In this document: piece after piece, positions 32,078 through 43,389 of the stretch
How positions within the stretch are numbered: the first letter of the stretch is position 1
How the letters are laid out: every line of letters begins with the position of its first letter
DNA from: Sphaerisporangium dianthi
Lineage (GTDB): Bacteria; Actinomycetota; Actinomycetes; Streptosporangiales; Streptosporangiaceae
Reading direction: 5' to 3'
Assembly (NCBI RefSeq): GCF_042654065.1
Contig: NZ_JBHSFP010000003.1
Span: 186,001-250,000, forward strand
DNA length: 64,000 nt
The notes under the pieces: generated by a model
What the model was told of the DNA's origin: nothing
Databases searched by the model: none
The model's input: only the letters and a program-made list of their open reading frames with translations
Made by a program: the position numbers and the translations under genes

Positions 32078-33945
32078 GTTCTTCCTTTCAGCGCCAGCGG
32101 CGGCACCTCTGGGGTGGGGAAGCCGAAGATGAGCCCGTAGAACGCCAGCTCGGCCTCCAGCGCCGCGATGATCGTCTCTTCCCGCCGCCAGCCGTGCTGT
32201 TCCCCGGGGAAGGTCAGATACGCCCACCGGCCGCCGTGCTCGTCGAGCGCGGCGATGAAGCGCTCGGCCTGGCCCGGGTCGACGATGGCGTCCTCCAGGC
32301 CGTGCATCAGCAGCGCGGGCCCGGACGCCCGGCCGGCGTGCAGGGTCGGGGAGCGGTCCAGATAGCGCTGCCGCGTCTCGGGCAGCGGGCCGATGAGCCC
32401 GTCGAGGTAGCGGGACTCGAAGTCGTGGGTCTCCCTCGCCCAGCCCTCGGGGTCGGTGATCGCGTAGTGGGCCACCGCGCCGCGGAAGACGTCGCTGTGC
32501 ACGAGCGCGGCGACCGACGTCCAGCCGCCGGCGCTGCCGCCGCGGATGGCGACACGCTCCGGGTCGGCGAGCCCGGCGCCGATCAGGCCGCGGGCGACGG
32601 TCTCGCTGTCCCGCACGTCCACGATGCCCCAGTTGTGGCGCAGCCGCTCGCGGTAGGCCCTGCCGTACCCGGTGGAGCCGCCGTAGTTCACCTCGGCGAC
32701 GCCGATGCCCCTGCTGGTGAAGTAGGCGATCTCCAGGTCGAACACCATCGGGCTCGACCCGGTGGGACCGCCGTGGACGAACATCACGTACGGGGAGGGG
32801 CTGCCGTCCACGGCGCCCGCCGGCGGGTACACGTGGGCGTGCACGCCGTCGAACACCATCGCGCGCGGCGTGGGCAGCACCGCGGGGTCGGGAAGCTCCC
32901 TGGGGCGCGACAGCACCTCGTGGCCGCCGGTCGAAAGGTCCACGCGGACCACCTCGTACGGCTTGTGCGGCGACCCGCCGACGGCGGCGACGGCGCCGCC
33001 GCCGGGGGAGACCGACAGGGCCGGGGCCCAGTAGGTGTAGGAGCCGCCGACGTCGGTGATCTCGCCGGTGGCCGGGTCCAGCACGCCGAGCCGCTTGCCG
33101 TCGGCCGTGCCGTGCACGGTGACGAGGCGGTCGCCGGCGAGCGCGAACCACTGGTAGCCGAGCTTCCAGGCCGCGTCGCCGAACTCCTCGGGCAGCGGGG
33201 CGAGGTTGCGCGGCGGCGTGCCGTCGAGCGTGACGAGGTGCAGGTTCCACCAGCCGGACGGGTCGGTCACGGCGTACAGGGCGCCGTCGTCGCGCCATTC
33301 CGCCTGCGCCACCGCCTCCTGCGGTCCTCCGGCGACGACGCGGTGCGGCCCGGCGGTGCCGTCCTCGCGCAGCGTGGCCACGCACAGCGAGGCGCCGTCC
33401 CACGGCATGGCGGGGTGGTCGTAGCCGATCCAGGCGATCTGGCCGCCGCCGGGGGAGACGCGGGGGTTGAAGATGAAGTGCTGGGCCTTGACCACCACGC
33501 GCGCCGGCCCGCCGTCCAGCGGCACGGCGACCAGGTCGCGTTCGTCCTCGGTCTCGCGCACGCACCACACCTCGTCGCCGTGCAGGACGAGGTCGGCGTA
33601 GCGGGAGACGCCCGCGGGGGTGATGGGCAGGGGCTCGGCGCCCGGCCGCAGGACGTACAGCCGCTGGTCGTGCCAGTTGGTGAAGACCAGGCCGCCGCCC
33701 GGCAGGGGCCGCCATGAGCGGCCGCCGTACTCGATCACCCGGTTGCGGGCGTTCCAGCCCGGCGGCAGGACGTCGTGGACCGCTCCGCCGGGGGTGCGCC
33801 GCACGACGCAGCGCCGCCCGCCCTCCGCCGGGCGCGGCTCGTCCCACCAGACCTCCTCACCGGCGCTGGTTGGCACGATCTCCACCCAGAACGGGCGGTC
33901 GTCCACACGTGCGACGTCAACGGCAGTGATAGGAGATCGGATCAC
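32074..33945 (-). CDS. S9-family prolyl oligopeptidase-like peptidase
   Basis: 623 aa, GTG at 33945 overlapping the C39 gene stop (GTGA). N-terminal beta-propeller-like half (repeats such as VSPGGGQIAWIGYDHPAM), then an alpha/beta-hydrolase domain with the nucleophile motif IRGGSAGGWTS near residue 466, Asp in HGLEDAIVDP and His in GEQHGWR. No signal peptide; acts in the cytoplasm on oligopeptides. Related actinobacterial proteins are dipeptidyl or acylaminoacyl peptidases. Confidence 0.9.
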   Translation of the reverse strand: MIRSPITAVDVARVDDRPFWVEIVPTSAGEEVWWDEPRPAEGGRRCVVRRTPGGAVHDVLPPGWNARNRVIEYGGRSWRPLPGGGLVFTNWHDQRLYVLRPGAEPLPITPAGVSRYADLVLHGDEVWCVRETEDERDLVAVPLDGGPARVVVKAQHFIFNPRVSPGGGQIAWIGYDHPAMPWDGASLCVATLREDGTAGPHRVVAGGPQEAVAQAEWRDDGALYAVTDPSGWWNLHLVTLDGTPPRNLAPLPEEFGDAAWKLGYQWFALAGDRLVTVHGTADGKRLGVLDPATGEITDVGGSYTYWAPALSVSPGGGAVAAVGGSPHKPYEVVRVDLSTGGHEVLSRPRELPDPAVLPTPRAMVFDGVHAHVYPPAGAVDGSPSPYVMFVHGGPTGSSPMVFDLEIAYFTSRGIGVAEVNYGGSTGYGRAYRERLRHNWGIVDVRDSETVARGLIGAGLADPERVAIRGGSAGGWTSVAALVHSDVFRGAVAHYAITDPEGWARETHDFESRYLDGLIGPLPETRQRYLDRSPTLHAGRASGPALLMHGLEDAIVDPGQAERFIAALDEHGGRWAYLTFPGEQHGWRREETIIAALEAELAFYGLIFGFPTPEVPPLALKGRT

Positions 33946-35057
33946 CAGTTGCCCTCTGAGGATGGGAGTGGGATGTCGTGCGGGTGGATGACATGGACGA
34001 TTCCCCCGCTGCTGGTGCTGCGTAACCAGACGTTCTCGAACGCGGCCCGCGGATAGACTCTCTTGACCGTGTCGTCGGAGGCGCCCGCCGGATCATTGGC
34101 GACGACGTCACCGCCGGCGGTGAACCCGGTGACGACCATCAGGTGGCCGCGCGTCGAGTAGCCCGAGCCCGGCAGCTCGTGCTCCTTGAACGACTGCGAG
34201 GTGATCAGCGGGATGCCGGCCGTGATGAAGCGTTCGGCCTCGGCGAGCGAGCGCAGGCGGGTGACGAACCCGCTCAGCCCGTACCGCCCGGCGTAGGCGA
34301 CGCTGAACGGCCAGTTGCCGGTGCCCTGGTAGCTGTGGTCGTACATGTCGCGCGCCGCGTGGTCCACGGCGGGACACGGGTCGGCCGGGTCGACGAACAG
34401 CAGGTCGCCGGGGCCGGGCCCGCGTCCCCAGTATTGCAGCACCATCGTCGTCGAGGCAGGGCTGCACCAGGCCTCGCCTCCGCCTCCCCATTCGGGGTAG
34501 TGGCCGGCGTGGGTGCGCTGCGAGCGCGGCGGCACGTCCAGCTCGACGCCGGCGGCCTCGCCGGGCCGGCTGACCGGGACCCCGGCGCGCGTGGGCAGCG
34601 CCGAGGCCATCACCCCGACCGACCGGACGGCCGCCCCCGGGCCGTGCAGCGTGAGCCGCAGGCGGTAGGCCGAGACGGGGCGCCGGGCGACGAAGGTGTC
34701 GACGGCGACGTCGCCGTCCTCGTCGCCCTGGCCGGGCCGCGAGGTGCGGTGGATGTCGCCGTTCCCCTCGGCCCAGTTGCCCATGTCGTACCACTTGGTC
34801 AGGCCGCCGGTGATCGTGCGCGCCCGCAGTTCGACGCGCAGCCACGAGCCCGGCGGCGCGGCGGCCGTCCACGAGGGGACCAGCTCGGTCGCGGGGAAGC
34901 CGATCTCACGCTCTTCGGAGGTCCAGCGGGTGTACGGCCAGGTGGTGGTCTCACCGCCGAACGGGTCGAGGTAGGAGGTGACGCCGCTCTCGGAGGGGGC
35001 CACGGCGGCCCAGCGGTGGAAGGCGACGGGGCTCGCGTCGGCGGACGAGTTGACCAC
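33942..35057 (-). CDS. C39-like cysteine peptidase domain protein
   Basis: 371 aa, GTG at 35057. About 180 N-terminal residues form a beta-rich region without known family; the C-terminal half is a Peptidase_C39_2 papain-like domain with Cys in EAWCSPASTTMVLQYWG, His in TRGHLMVVTGF and an Asn/Asp in VVANDPAG. There is no signal peptide and no ABC or bacteriocin partner, so it is not a leader-processing C39 protein. First gene of the peptidase operon. A CACAAT hexamer 7-12 bases before the start suggests a leaderless mRNA. Confidence 0.82.
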   Translation of the reverse strand: MVNSSADASPVAFHRWAAVAPSESGVTSYLDPFGGETTTWPYTRWTSEEREIGFPATELVPSWTAAAPPGSWLRVELRARTITGGLTKWYDMGNWAEGNGDIHRTSRPGQGDEDGDVAVDTFVARRPVSAYRLRLTLHGPGAAVRSVGVMASALPTRAGVPVSRPGEAAGVELDVPPRSQRTHAGHYPEWGGGGEAWCSPASTTMVLQYWGRGPGPGDLLFVDPADPCPAVDHAARDMYDHSYQGTGNWPFSVAYAGRYGLSGFVTRLRSLAEAERFITAGIPLITSQSFKEHELPGSGYSTRGHLMVVTGFTAGGDVVANDPAGASDDTVKRVYPRAAFENVWLRSTSSGGIVHVIHPHDIPLPSSEGNW

Positions 35058-35088
35058 CCTGCGATTGTGGTTTCGCCCTCAGTGCGGC

Positions 35089-35110
35089 GCATCGGATGGT
35101 TTACGTATTC
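35089..35110 (-). promoter_or_regulatory. 22-bp shared element, copy 2 (peptidase operon promoter)
   Basis: Exact copy, in minus-strand orientation, of the 22-mer at 13505-13526, again followed after four bases by CACTG. It ends 32 bp before the GTG of the C39-like gene and 19 bp before a CACAAT hexamer. A position just upstream of or over the -35 zone suits an activator. Confidence 0.7.
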
Positions 35111-35257
35111 GTCACACGGCCCTGACCGTGAACCGGCGGCGGCTTTGCCGCCCGCCATCCTCAATACCGGAATATAGCCCTCATTCGGCCGGGTGATGGG
35201 GGTGGTCCGCGGCCGCGCGGTGGCATCGACCCTCGTCCCGCCGGGTACGTCAGACGC

Positions 35258-35920
35258 ATGCGCGATCTTGCGGACGTGCGGGTCTTCGTCTACCAGTGGT
35301 TCGCCGAGAGGGGGGAGCCCCCGAGTCCCGAGGACGTGGCCGACGGGTTCGGGCTGGACACGGCCGCGGCGCTGGAAGCACTGAGAGCGCTGCACGACGC
35401 CCACCTGCTCGTGCTGGACGCCGGCAGGCGCGAGATCCTCATGGCCCACCCGTGGTCGGCGCGGTCCCTCGGTTTCGTCGTCACCGACGAGCGGGTGAGG
35501 TGGTGGGGCGGCTGCGCCTGGGACTCCTTCGCCATCCCGGCGCTGGTCGGCCGTCCCTGCCTGGTGGCGACGCACTGCCCGGGCTGCGGCAGGGCGCTGG
35601 CCTTGGACGTGCGCCCGGACGAGCATCCGCCCGCCGGCCTGGTCGCGCACTTCCTGGTCCCCATCCCGCGCATGTGGGACGACGTGATGTACACCTGCGC
35701 GCACCAGTCGCTGTTCTGCTCGGAGGAGCACGTCGGCCGGTGGCTGCGCCAGAGCCGGAGCCCGCGCGGCGCGATCCTCGACATGCGGACGCTGTGGCTG
35801 CTGGCCACCCGCTGGTACGCCGGCCGCTTCACCAGGGAGTACCGCCGGCGCACCCCCGACGAGGCGCGAGCCCTGTTCCATGAGCTCGGCCTCGTCGGCC
35901 CGTTCTGGGGCGACGCCTGA
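35258..35920 (+). CDS. MerB-like (alkylmercury lyase family) protein
   Basis: 220 aa, ATG at 35258. N-terminal winged-helix-like part (VADGFGLDTAAALEALRALHDAHLL), then the MerB core WWGGCAWDSFAIPALVG and MYTCAHQSLFCSEEHVGRW. Cys86, Asp89 and Cys147 match the spacing of the MerB catalytic trio Cys96, Asp99 and Cys159. True MerB cleaves carbon-mercury bonds. No merA, merR or transporter is near, so the native role may differ. A TACGTC hexamer six bases before the ATG suggests a leaderless mRNA. Confidence 0.8.
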   Translation: MRDLADVRVFVYQWFAERGEPPSPEDVADGFGLDTAAALEALRALHDAHLLVLDAGRREILMAHPWSARSLGFVVTDERVRWWGGCAWDSFAIPALVGRPCLVATHCPGCGRALALDVRPDEHPPAGLVAHFLVPIPRMWDDVMYTCAHQSLFCSEEHVGRWLRQSRSPRGAILDMRTLWLLATRWYAGRFTREYRRRTPDEARALFHELGLVGPFWGDA

Positions 35921-35942
35921 ACCCGCCGCGGCCGCCGGGCGG

Positions 35943-37088
35943 TCAGAGGTACAGGCCGGTCGAGTCGGCCGGCGGGGCGGGCAGGGCGGTCGCGCGGCCG
36001 GAGCGCAGGGCGAACAGCTCGGCCAGGGTGGCGCCCGACGGAGACACCCCTTCGGAGGCGCCGAGCCACGCGGCGGCCTCCTCGGCCGACAGGCGGCCGG
36101 CCTCCACCTGCGACAGGCAGCGTCCCGGGCGCACGACCGCCGGGTGCAGCCGTGCCAGGTCCTCGTTGGTGGTCACCGCGACCAGGACGTCCCTGCCCTG
36201 GCCGAGCAGCCCGTCGGTGAGGTTGAGCAGCCGCGACAGCCCCTGCCCTGTGGCCTCCTTCGCCTCCGCGCGGATCAGTTCGTCGCAGTCCTCCAGCACC
36301 AGCAGCCGCCAGCGGTGGTCGTCGTCGTCGGTGTCGTACCCGACGGCGACCTCCATGAGGTAGCCGGGATCGGCGAACAGCCGCTCGGGGTCGAGCACGC
36401 AGTCCACCTGGCACCAGTCGGCCCACTCTCTGGCCAGCGCGCGCAGGGCCGTGGTCTTGCCGGTGCCCGGCGGCCCCTGCAGGAGGATGAGCCGCCCGTT
36501 GGTCTCCGACGGTGTGACCGCCATCAGGCGTCCCAGCGCCTCGCCGGCGACGCGGGAGTAGTTGCCGCGGATCGACGGCCAGCGCGGCGCGGTGATCGGG
36601 CGCTGCGTGCGGCGCGGGCCGTGGGCCCCCACCCACCAGAAGCCCATCTCCACGTGGTCGGCGTCCTGCGGCGGCGGCTCGACGGCGTCGAGGGTCGCCT
36701 CCTCCAGCACCGAGCGCGCCAGCTCGTCGCTGACGGCGGTGACGGTGAGCACGGCGGTGCGGTTGCGGAACCGCACGACCCGCAGGGTCCAGCCGTCCCC
36801 GCACGCGAGCCGCGAGTCGCGGCCGTCCTGCTCCTTGGCGGCGCGGGTCAGCCGGGCGCGGGCCGGCATGAGCGGGGCGTCGGGACGCACCCTTTCCAGG
36901 TTCGCGGTGCGCGCCCACGGCTGGTTCCCCGTGGCGAACGGGGACAGCGCGAGCGCGTCGATGACGTCGACGGGCGAGTCGCCGTCGTCAAGCCACACCT
37001 TCATCGGCAGGGCCTCGGCGGCGGGGAAACGGACCTCCTCCACAACGGACATATATTCATGTTCCGGCCTGGCGAGGGCAGAGTCCAT
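35943..37088 (-). CDS. AAA ATPase with DUF5925 N-terminal domain
   Basis: 381 aa from the ATG at 37088; a start 12 codons later (MSVVEEVRFP) is nearly as likely. The N-terminal half (VIDALALSPFATGNQPW, then GDGWTLRVVRFRNRTAVLTVTA) is DUF5925. The C-terminal half is an AAA domain: Walker A LLQGPPGTGKTT, Walker B WRLLVLEDCDEL, sensor LVAVTTNE, and PAVVRPGRC as arginine-finger region. Cytoplasmic. Partner unknown; it is divergent from a peptidoglycan amidase gene and convergent with the MerB-like gene. Confidence 0.85.
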   Translation of the reverse strand: MDSALARPEHEYMSVVEEVRFPAAEALPMKVWLDDGDSPVDVIDALALSPFATGNQPWARTANLERVRPDAPLMPARARLTRAAKEQDGRDSRLACGDGWTLRVVRFRNRTAVLTVTAVSDELARSVLEEATLDAVEPPPQDADHVEMGFWWVGAHGPRRTQRPITAPRWPSIRGNYSRVAGEALGRLMAVTPSETNGRLILLQGPPGTGKTTALRALAREWADWCQVDCVLDPERLFADPGYLMEVAVGYDTDDDDHRWRLLVLEDCDELIRAEAKEATGQGLSRLLNLTDGLLGQGRDVLVAVTTNEDLARLHPAVVRPGRCLSQVEAGRLSAEEAAAWLGASEGVSPSGATLAELFALRSGRATALPAPPADSTGLYL

Positions 37089-37142
37089 GGATTTTCCCGA
37101 AGGTTCGCCCGAAACCTGCGACTTCCTATGCGTGATTGGCAA

Positions 37143-37160
37143 ATCACCCCATGTGGTGAT
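37143..37160. promoter_or_regulatory. Palindrome between the AAA ATPase and amidase genes
   Basis: ATCACCCCATGTGGTGAT has 6-bp perfect arms around CCATGT. It lies 55 bp upstream of the ATPase start and 128 bp upstream of the amidase start, in a stretch of lower GC. Likely operator; binder unknown. Confidence 0.4.
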
Positions 37161-37287
37161 GTGTAGCTCGTTAGGGTTGCCATACGGATTCAATGCACTG
37201 GGAACCACTAAGAGCGGGTTTGACGTCTCTACGGGTGGACAGTGGGCCCTGAGTCCGCAAACGCGTTCGTATCCCCAGGAGAAGTCA

Positions 37288-38067
37288 GTGGCAATCGACC
37301 TCGTGTCGCGCGAAGCCTGGGGTGCCCGCGCCCCGCGCGGCTCCTACTCGACGGTGACCGAGAACCGAGGCGTCAAGGTGCACTACACCGGCGGCCGGGT
37401 CGACCCCGCGATCGTGAATGATCACGCCAAGTGCGTCGCCCTCGTCAGGTCCATCCAGAACTTCCACATGGACGGCAACGGCTGGCTCGATATCGGATAC
37501 TCGATGGTGGCCTGTCCCCACCGCAAGGTCTTCGTCGGGCGCGGCCCTCACCACCTGCCCGCCGCCAACGGCGCCGGCCTGAACAGCGACCACTACGCCG
37601 TCCTCGGCCTGGTCGGCGACAGCGGCCTGGTGCAGCCTCCGGACGCCCTGCTCGAAGGCGTCGTGGACGCCATCGAGTACCTGCGTGAGAAGGGCAGGGC
37701 CGGCACCGAGATCAAGGGCCACCGCGACGGCTACTCCACCGACTGCCCCGGCGAGCCGCTGTACGCGTGGGTGCGCAAGGGGGCGCCGCGCCCCGGCGGC
37801 GGCGGGACCGGCCCGGGCACCCCGCCGGAGGAGCACCCGCAGTGGCCGGGCAGGCTGCTCAAGTACCCGCCGGTCATGCGCGGCGACGACGTGCGCACCT
37901 GGCAGGCCCAGATGGACAAGCGCGGCTTCGCCATCGACGTGGACGGCGCCTACGGCCCGGGGTCCAAGCAGGTCTGCCGCGACTTCCAGGAGCAGCAGAA
38001 GCTGGACGTCGACGGCATCGTCGGCAAGAAGACCTGGGACGAAGCCTTCGAGGCCCCGATCACCTGA
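37288..38067 (+). CDS. PGRP-type N-acetylmuramoyl-L-alanine amidase with peptidoglycan-binding domain
   Basis: 259 aa, GTG at 37288 with AGGAG upstream. Residues 1-160 are the PGRP/amidase-2 fold: SREAWGARAP, zinc His in VKVHYTGG, Tyr-bearing WLDIGYSMVACP, then the His and Cys ligands in IKGHRDGYSTDCPGEPLY. A Gly/Pro linker leads to a PG_binding_1 domain (GDDVRTWQAQMDKRGF, ending GIVGKKTWDEAF). It cleaves the amide bond between muramic acid and the peptide. No signal peptide is present, as in phage endolysins; no other phage gene is near. Confidence 0.9.
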   Translation: MAIDLVSREAWGARAPRGSYSTVTENRGVKVHYTGGRVDPAIVNDHAKCVALVRSIQNFHMDGNGWLDIGYSMVACPHRKVFVGRGPHHLPAANGAGLNSDHYAVLGLVGDSGLVQPPDALLEGVVDAIEYLREKGRAGTEIKGHRDGYSTDCPGEPLYAWVRKGAPRPGGGGTGPGTPPEEHPQWPGRLLKYPPVMRGDDVRTWQAQMDKRGFAIDVDGAYGPGSKQVCRDFQEQQKLDVDGIVGKKTWDEAFEAPIT

Positions 38068-38086
38068 GCGGGCCTGAGCGGTGCCG

Positions 38087-38106
38087 CGGCGGCCGGGCGG
38101 CCGCCG
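38087..38106 (+). terminator. Hairpin after the amidase gene
   Basis: CGGCGGCC, 4-base loop, GGCCGCCG, starting 20 bp after the stop. Confidence 0.5.
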
Positions 38107-38209
38107 GAGGGCGCCCGATCGGCGGCTGACCGCCGCCTGATCGGCCGCTGATCGCCCGGTGACGCCCGGCCGTGGTACTCCTGGCACGCCACCGCCTACG
38201 ATCCATGTC

Positions 38210-40023
38210 ATGACCGTCCAGCATGAGGAGTTCCGGCCGGGGGCCGGTTTCCCGCCCGGCACGCGCGAAGAGTGGCGGCGGGCGGCCGTCGACGTGCTGC
38301 GCAAGTCCGGCGCCGACGTCGGCTCCCCCGAAGAGGCGCTGGCGCACACGACCTACGACGGCGTGACGCTCCGGCCGCTGTACGACGCCTCCGACCTGCC
38401 CGCCGACCCCGGGCTCCCCGGGTTCGCGCCCTTCACCCGGGGCACGCGCGCCGTCGGCGGAGCGCTGACCGGCTGGGACGTCCGCCAGCGCCACGCCCAC
38501 CCCGACCCCGCCGTCACCCGCGAGGCCGTCCTCGCCGACCTGGAGAACGGCGTCACCTCGCTGTGGCTCGTCCTCGGCGACGGCGGCATGGACCCCTCCG
38601 CGCTGCCCCGGGTGCTGGACGGGGTCTACCTCGACCTCGCCCCCGTCGTCCTGGAGGCCGGCGCGGCCACGCCGCAGGCCGCCGAGGCCTACCTGCGCCT
38701 GGCCGGCGAGCGCGGAACCGCCCCGGCGGGCGGCAACCTCGGCGCCGACCCGATCGGCCTGCGCGCGAGGACGGGGACGCCTGCGCCGCTCTCGGAGGCC
38801 GTCGCGCTGGCTCTGCGCACCAAGGGGACGCCCTCCCTGCGGGCGATCACCGTCGACGCCACCCCCTACCACGACGCCGGCGGCTCCGACGCCGAGGAGC
38901 TCGGCTGCTCCCTGGCCACCGGAGTCGCCTACCTGCGGGCCCTCACCGACGGCGGCCTGACCCTGGAGGAGGCGCTCGGGCAGATCGAGTTCCGCTACGC
39001 CGCCACCGCCGACCAGTTCCTCACGATCGCCAAGTTCCGCGCCGCGCGCACGCTCTGGGCCCGCGTCGCCGAGGCCTGCGGCGCGCCGGCCCTCGGGGGC
39101 CAGCTCCAGCACGCGGTCACCTCCTCGGCGATGATGACCGCCCGCGACCCGTGGGTGAACATGCTCCGCACGACCCTCGCCTGCTTCGGCGCCGGCGTCG
39201 GCGGCGCGGACGCCGTCACCGTCCAGCCCTTCGACGCCCGCCTCGGGCTGCCCGACGCCTTCTCCCGGCGCATCGCCCGCAACACCCAGTCCCTGCTGTT
39301 CGAGGAGGCCAACGTCGCCAGGGTCGCCGACCCGGCCGGCGGCTCCTGGTACGCCGAGCGGCTCACCGCCGACCTGGCGGGCAAGGCGTGGGAGTGGTTC
39401 CAGCAGATCGAGCGGGCCGGAGGCGCCGAGGCGGCGCTCGAACGGCTCATCCCCGAGCGCCTGGACGCCACCCGCGCCCGCCGCGCGCGCGACATCGCCC
39501 GCCGCGTGCGGCCGATCACCGGCGTCAGCGAGTTCCCCCAGCTGGACGAACGGCGCCCCGTCCGCGAGCCGGCGCCCGAGCCGGCCGGCGGCGGGCTGCC
39601 CCGCGTCCACTACGCGCAGGACTTCGAGGCCCTGCGCGACCGCGCCGACCGCGCCCCCGAACGGCCCCGGGTCTTCCTCGCCGCCATCGGCCCGGCGGCC
39701 GCGCACACCGCGCGGGCCTCCTTCGCCGCCAACCTGTTCCAGGCGGGCGGCATCGCCACCGTCACCGGCGGCGCGAGCACCGACCCGGCGGCGATCGCCG
39801 AGGCGTTCGCGCGCAGCGGCGCCGCCGTCGCCTGCCTGTGCTCCAGCGACAAGCTCTACGCCGAGCACGCGGAGCCGGTCGCCGCCGCGCTGGCGGCGGC
39901 GGGGGCGGGCAAGGTGTGGCTGGCGGGGAAGGGCCACTATGAGGGTGTGGACGCCGTCCTGCACGCCGGCTGCGACGCGCTGGACGTCCTCCGCACCACC
40001 TTCGACGACCTGGGGGTTGCCCC

Positions 40024-40027
<4 letters not shown>
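38210..40027 (+). CDS. mutA: Methylmalonyl-CoA mutase small subunit
   Basis: 605 aa, ATG at 38210. Non-catalytic partner of MutB in the heterodimer that interconverts succinyl-CoA and methylmalonyl-CoA. TIM-barrel half is recognisable (YDGVTLRPLYDASDLP, RAITVDATPYHDAGGSDAEE, FSRRIARNTQSLLFEEAN). The C-terminal cobalamin-like domain lacks the DxHxxG cobalamin-binding motif, as expected for the small subunit. It overlaps mutB by four bases (GTGA). Confidence 0.95.
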
Positions 40028-42270
<2,243 letters not shown>

Positions 42271-42286
42271 TAGGACCAGAAGGGTC

Positions 42287-43267
42287 ATGCCGTCGCTTGA
42301 GGACTACGTCCAGGGCGTCCGCGAGGGCGCCGTCGGGTGGATCGCCCGTGCCATCACCCTCGTCGAGTCCACCCGGGCCGATCACCGGGCGCTCGCCCAG
42401 CGGCTCCTCGTCGAGCTGACGCCGCTGTCGGGCAAGGCCAGGCGCGTCGGGGTGACCGGCGTGCCCGGGGTGGGCAAGTCCACCTTCGTCGACGCCCTCG
42501 GCGTCCACCTCACCGGGCAGGGGCACCGCGTCGCCGTGCTCGCCGTCGATCCCTCCTCCACCCGCACCGGCGGCAGCATCCTCGGCGACAAGACCCGCAT
42601 GGCGCGGCTGTCGGCCGACCCGAACGCCTACATCCGGCCCTCGCCCACCTCAGGCACCCTCGGCGGCGTCACCAAGGCCACCCGCGAGGCCATGGTCGTC
42701 GTCGAGGCGGCGGGCTTCGACGTGGTGCTGGTGGAGACCGTGGGCGTCGGCCAGTCCGAGACCGCCGTGGCCGAGATGGTGGACACCTTCCTGCTGCTGG
42801 CCCTCGCCCGCACCGGCGACCAGCTCCAGGGCATCAAGAAGGGGGTTCTGGAGCTGGCGGACGTCATCGCGGTCAACAAGGCCGACGGCCCGCACGAGAT
42901 GGACGCCCGCAAGGCCGCCCGCGAGCTGTCCGGCGCGCTGCGGCTGCTGCGCGCGGGCGGCGGCACCTGGAACACGCCGGTGCTGACCTGCAGCGCCCTG
43001 GAAGGCACGGGCCTGCCCGAGCTGTGGCGGCAGGTGGTCCGCCACCAGGACCAGATGGAGGCCTCCGGCGAGCTCGCCGCCAGACGCCGCCGCCAGCAGG
43101 TCGGCTGGACCTGGACCCTCGTGCGCGACCGCCTGCTCGGCAGGCTCACCGGCGACCCGGCGGTGGCCGCCGTCACCGCCGAGGTCGAGCGGGAGGTCCT
43201 CGAGGGCACCCTCACGCCTTCCCTGGCCGCCGATCGCCTGCTGGCCGCCTTCGACCGCCGCACGTGA
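42287..43267 (+). CDS. meaB: Methylmalonyl-CoA mutase-associated GTPase MeaB
   Basis: 326 aa, ATG at 42287, 16 bp after mutB. G3E GTPase that gates cobalamin loading and protects the mutase. Walker A GVPGVGKST near residue 58, VDPSSTRTGGSILGDKTRM near 85, the Walker B/switch VLVETVGVGQSE near 147, and NKAD near 197. Length and order are normal for the family. The gene order mutA-mutB-meaB confirms the role. Confidence 0.95.
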   Translation: MPSLEDYVQGVREGAVGWIARAITLVESTRADHRALAQRLLVELTPLSGKARRVGVTGVPGVGKSTFVDALGVHLTGQGHRVAVLAVDPSSTRTGGSILGDKTRMARLSADPNAYIRPSPTSGTLGGVTKATREAMVVVEAAGFDVVLVETVGVGQSETAVAEMVDTFLLLALARTGDQLQGIKKGVLELADVIAVNKADGPHEMDARKAARELSGALRLLRAGGGTWNTPVLTCSALEGTGLPELWRQVVRHQDQMEASGELAARRRRQQVGWTWTLVRDRLLGRLTGDPAVAAVTAEVEREVLEGTLTPSLAADRLLAAFDRRT

Positions 43268-43389
43268 CCGCGCTGGACCGCCCAGAGCACCGGTTCCACT
43301 CGGACGGGGCTTCTTCCTCGACGTCCTTGCGGAACGTGCGGCCGTCGCGCGAACGCGTGACGTGCGAACGGATGAGATGAGGAAAAGAC

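Noticed and set aside
33942..35057. C39-like protein as a bacteriocin leader peptidase with peptide export system
   Set aside because: No ABC transporter domain, no precursor peptide with a double-Gly leader, and the partners are S9 and M20 peptidases.
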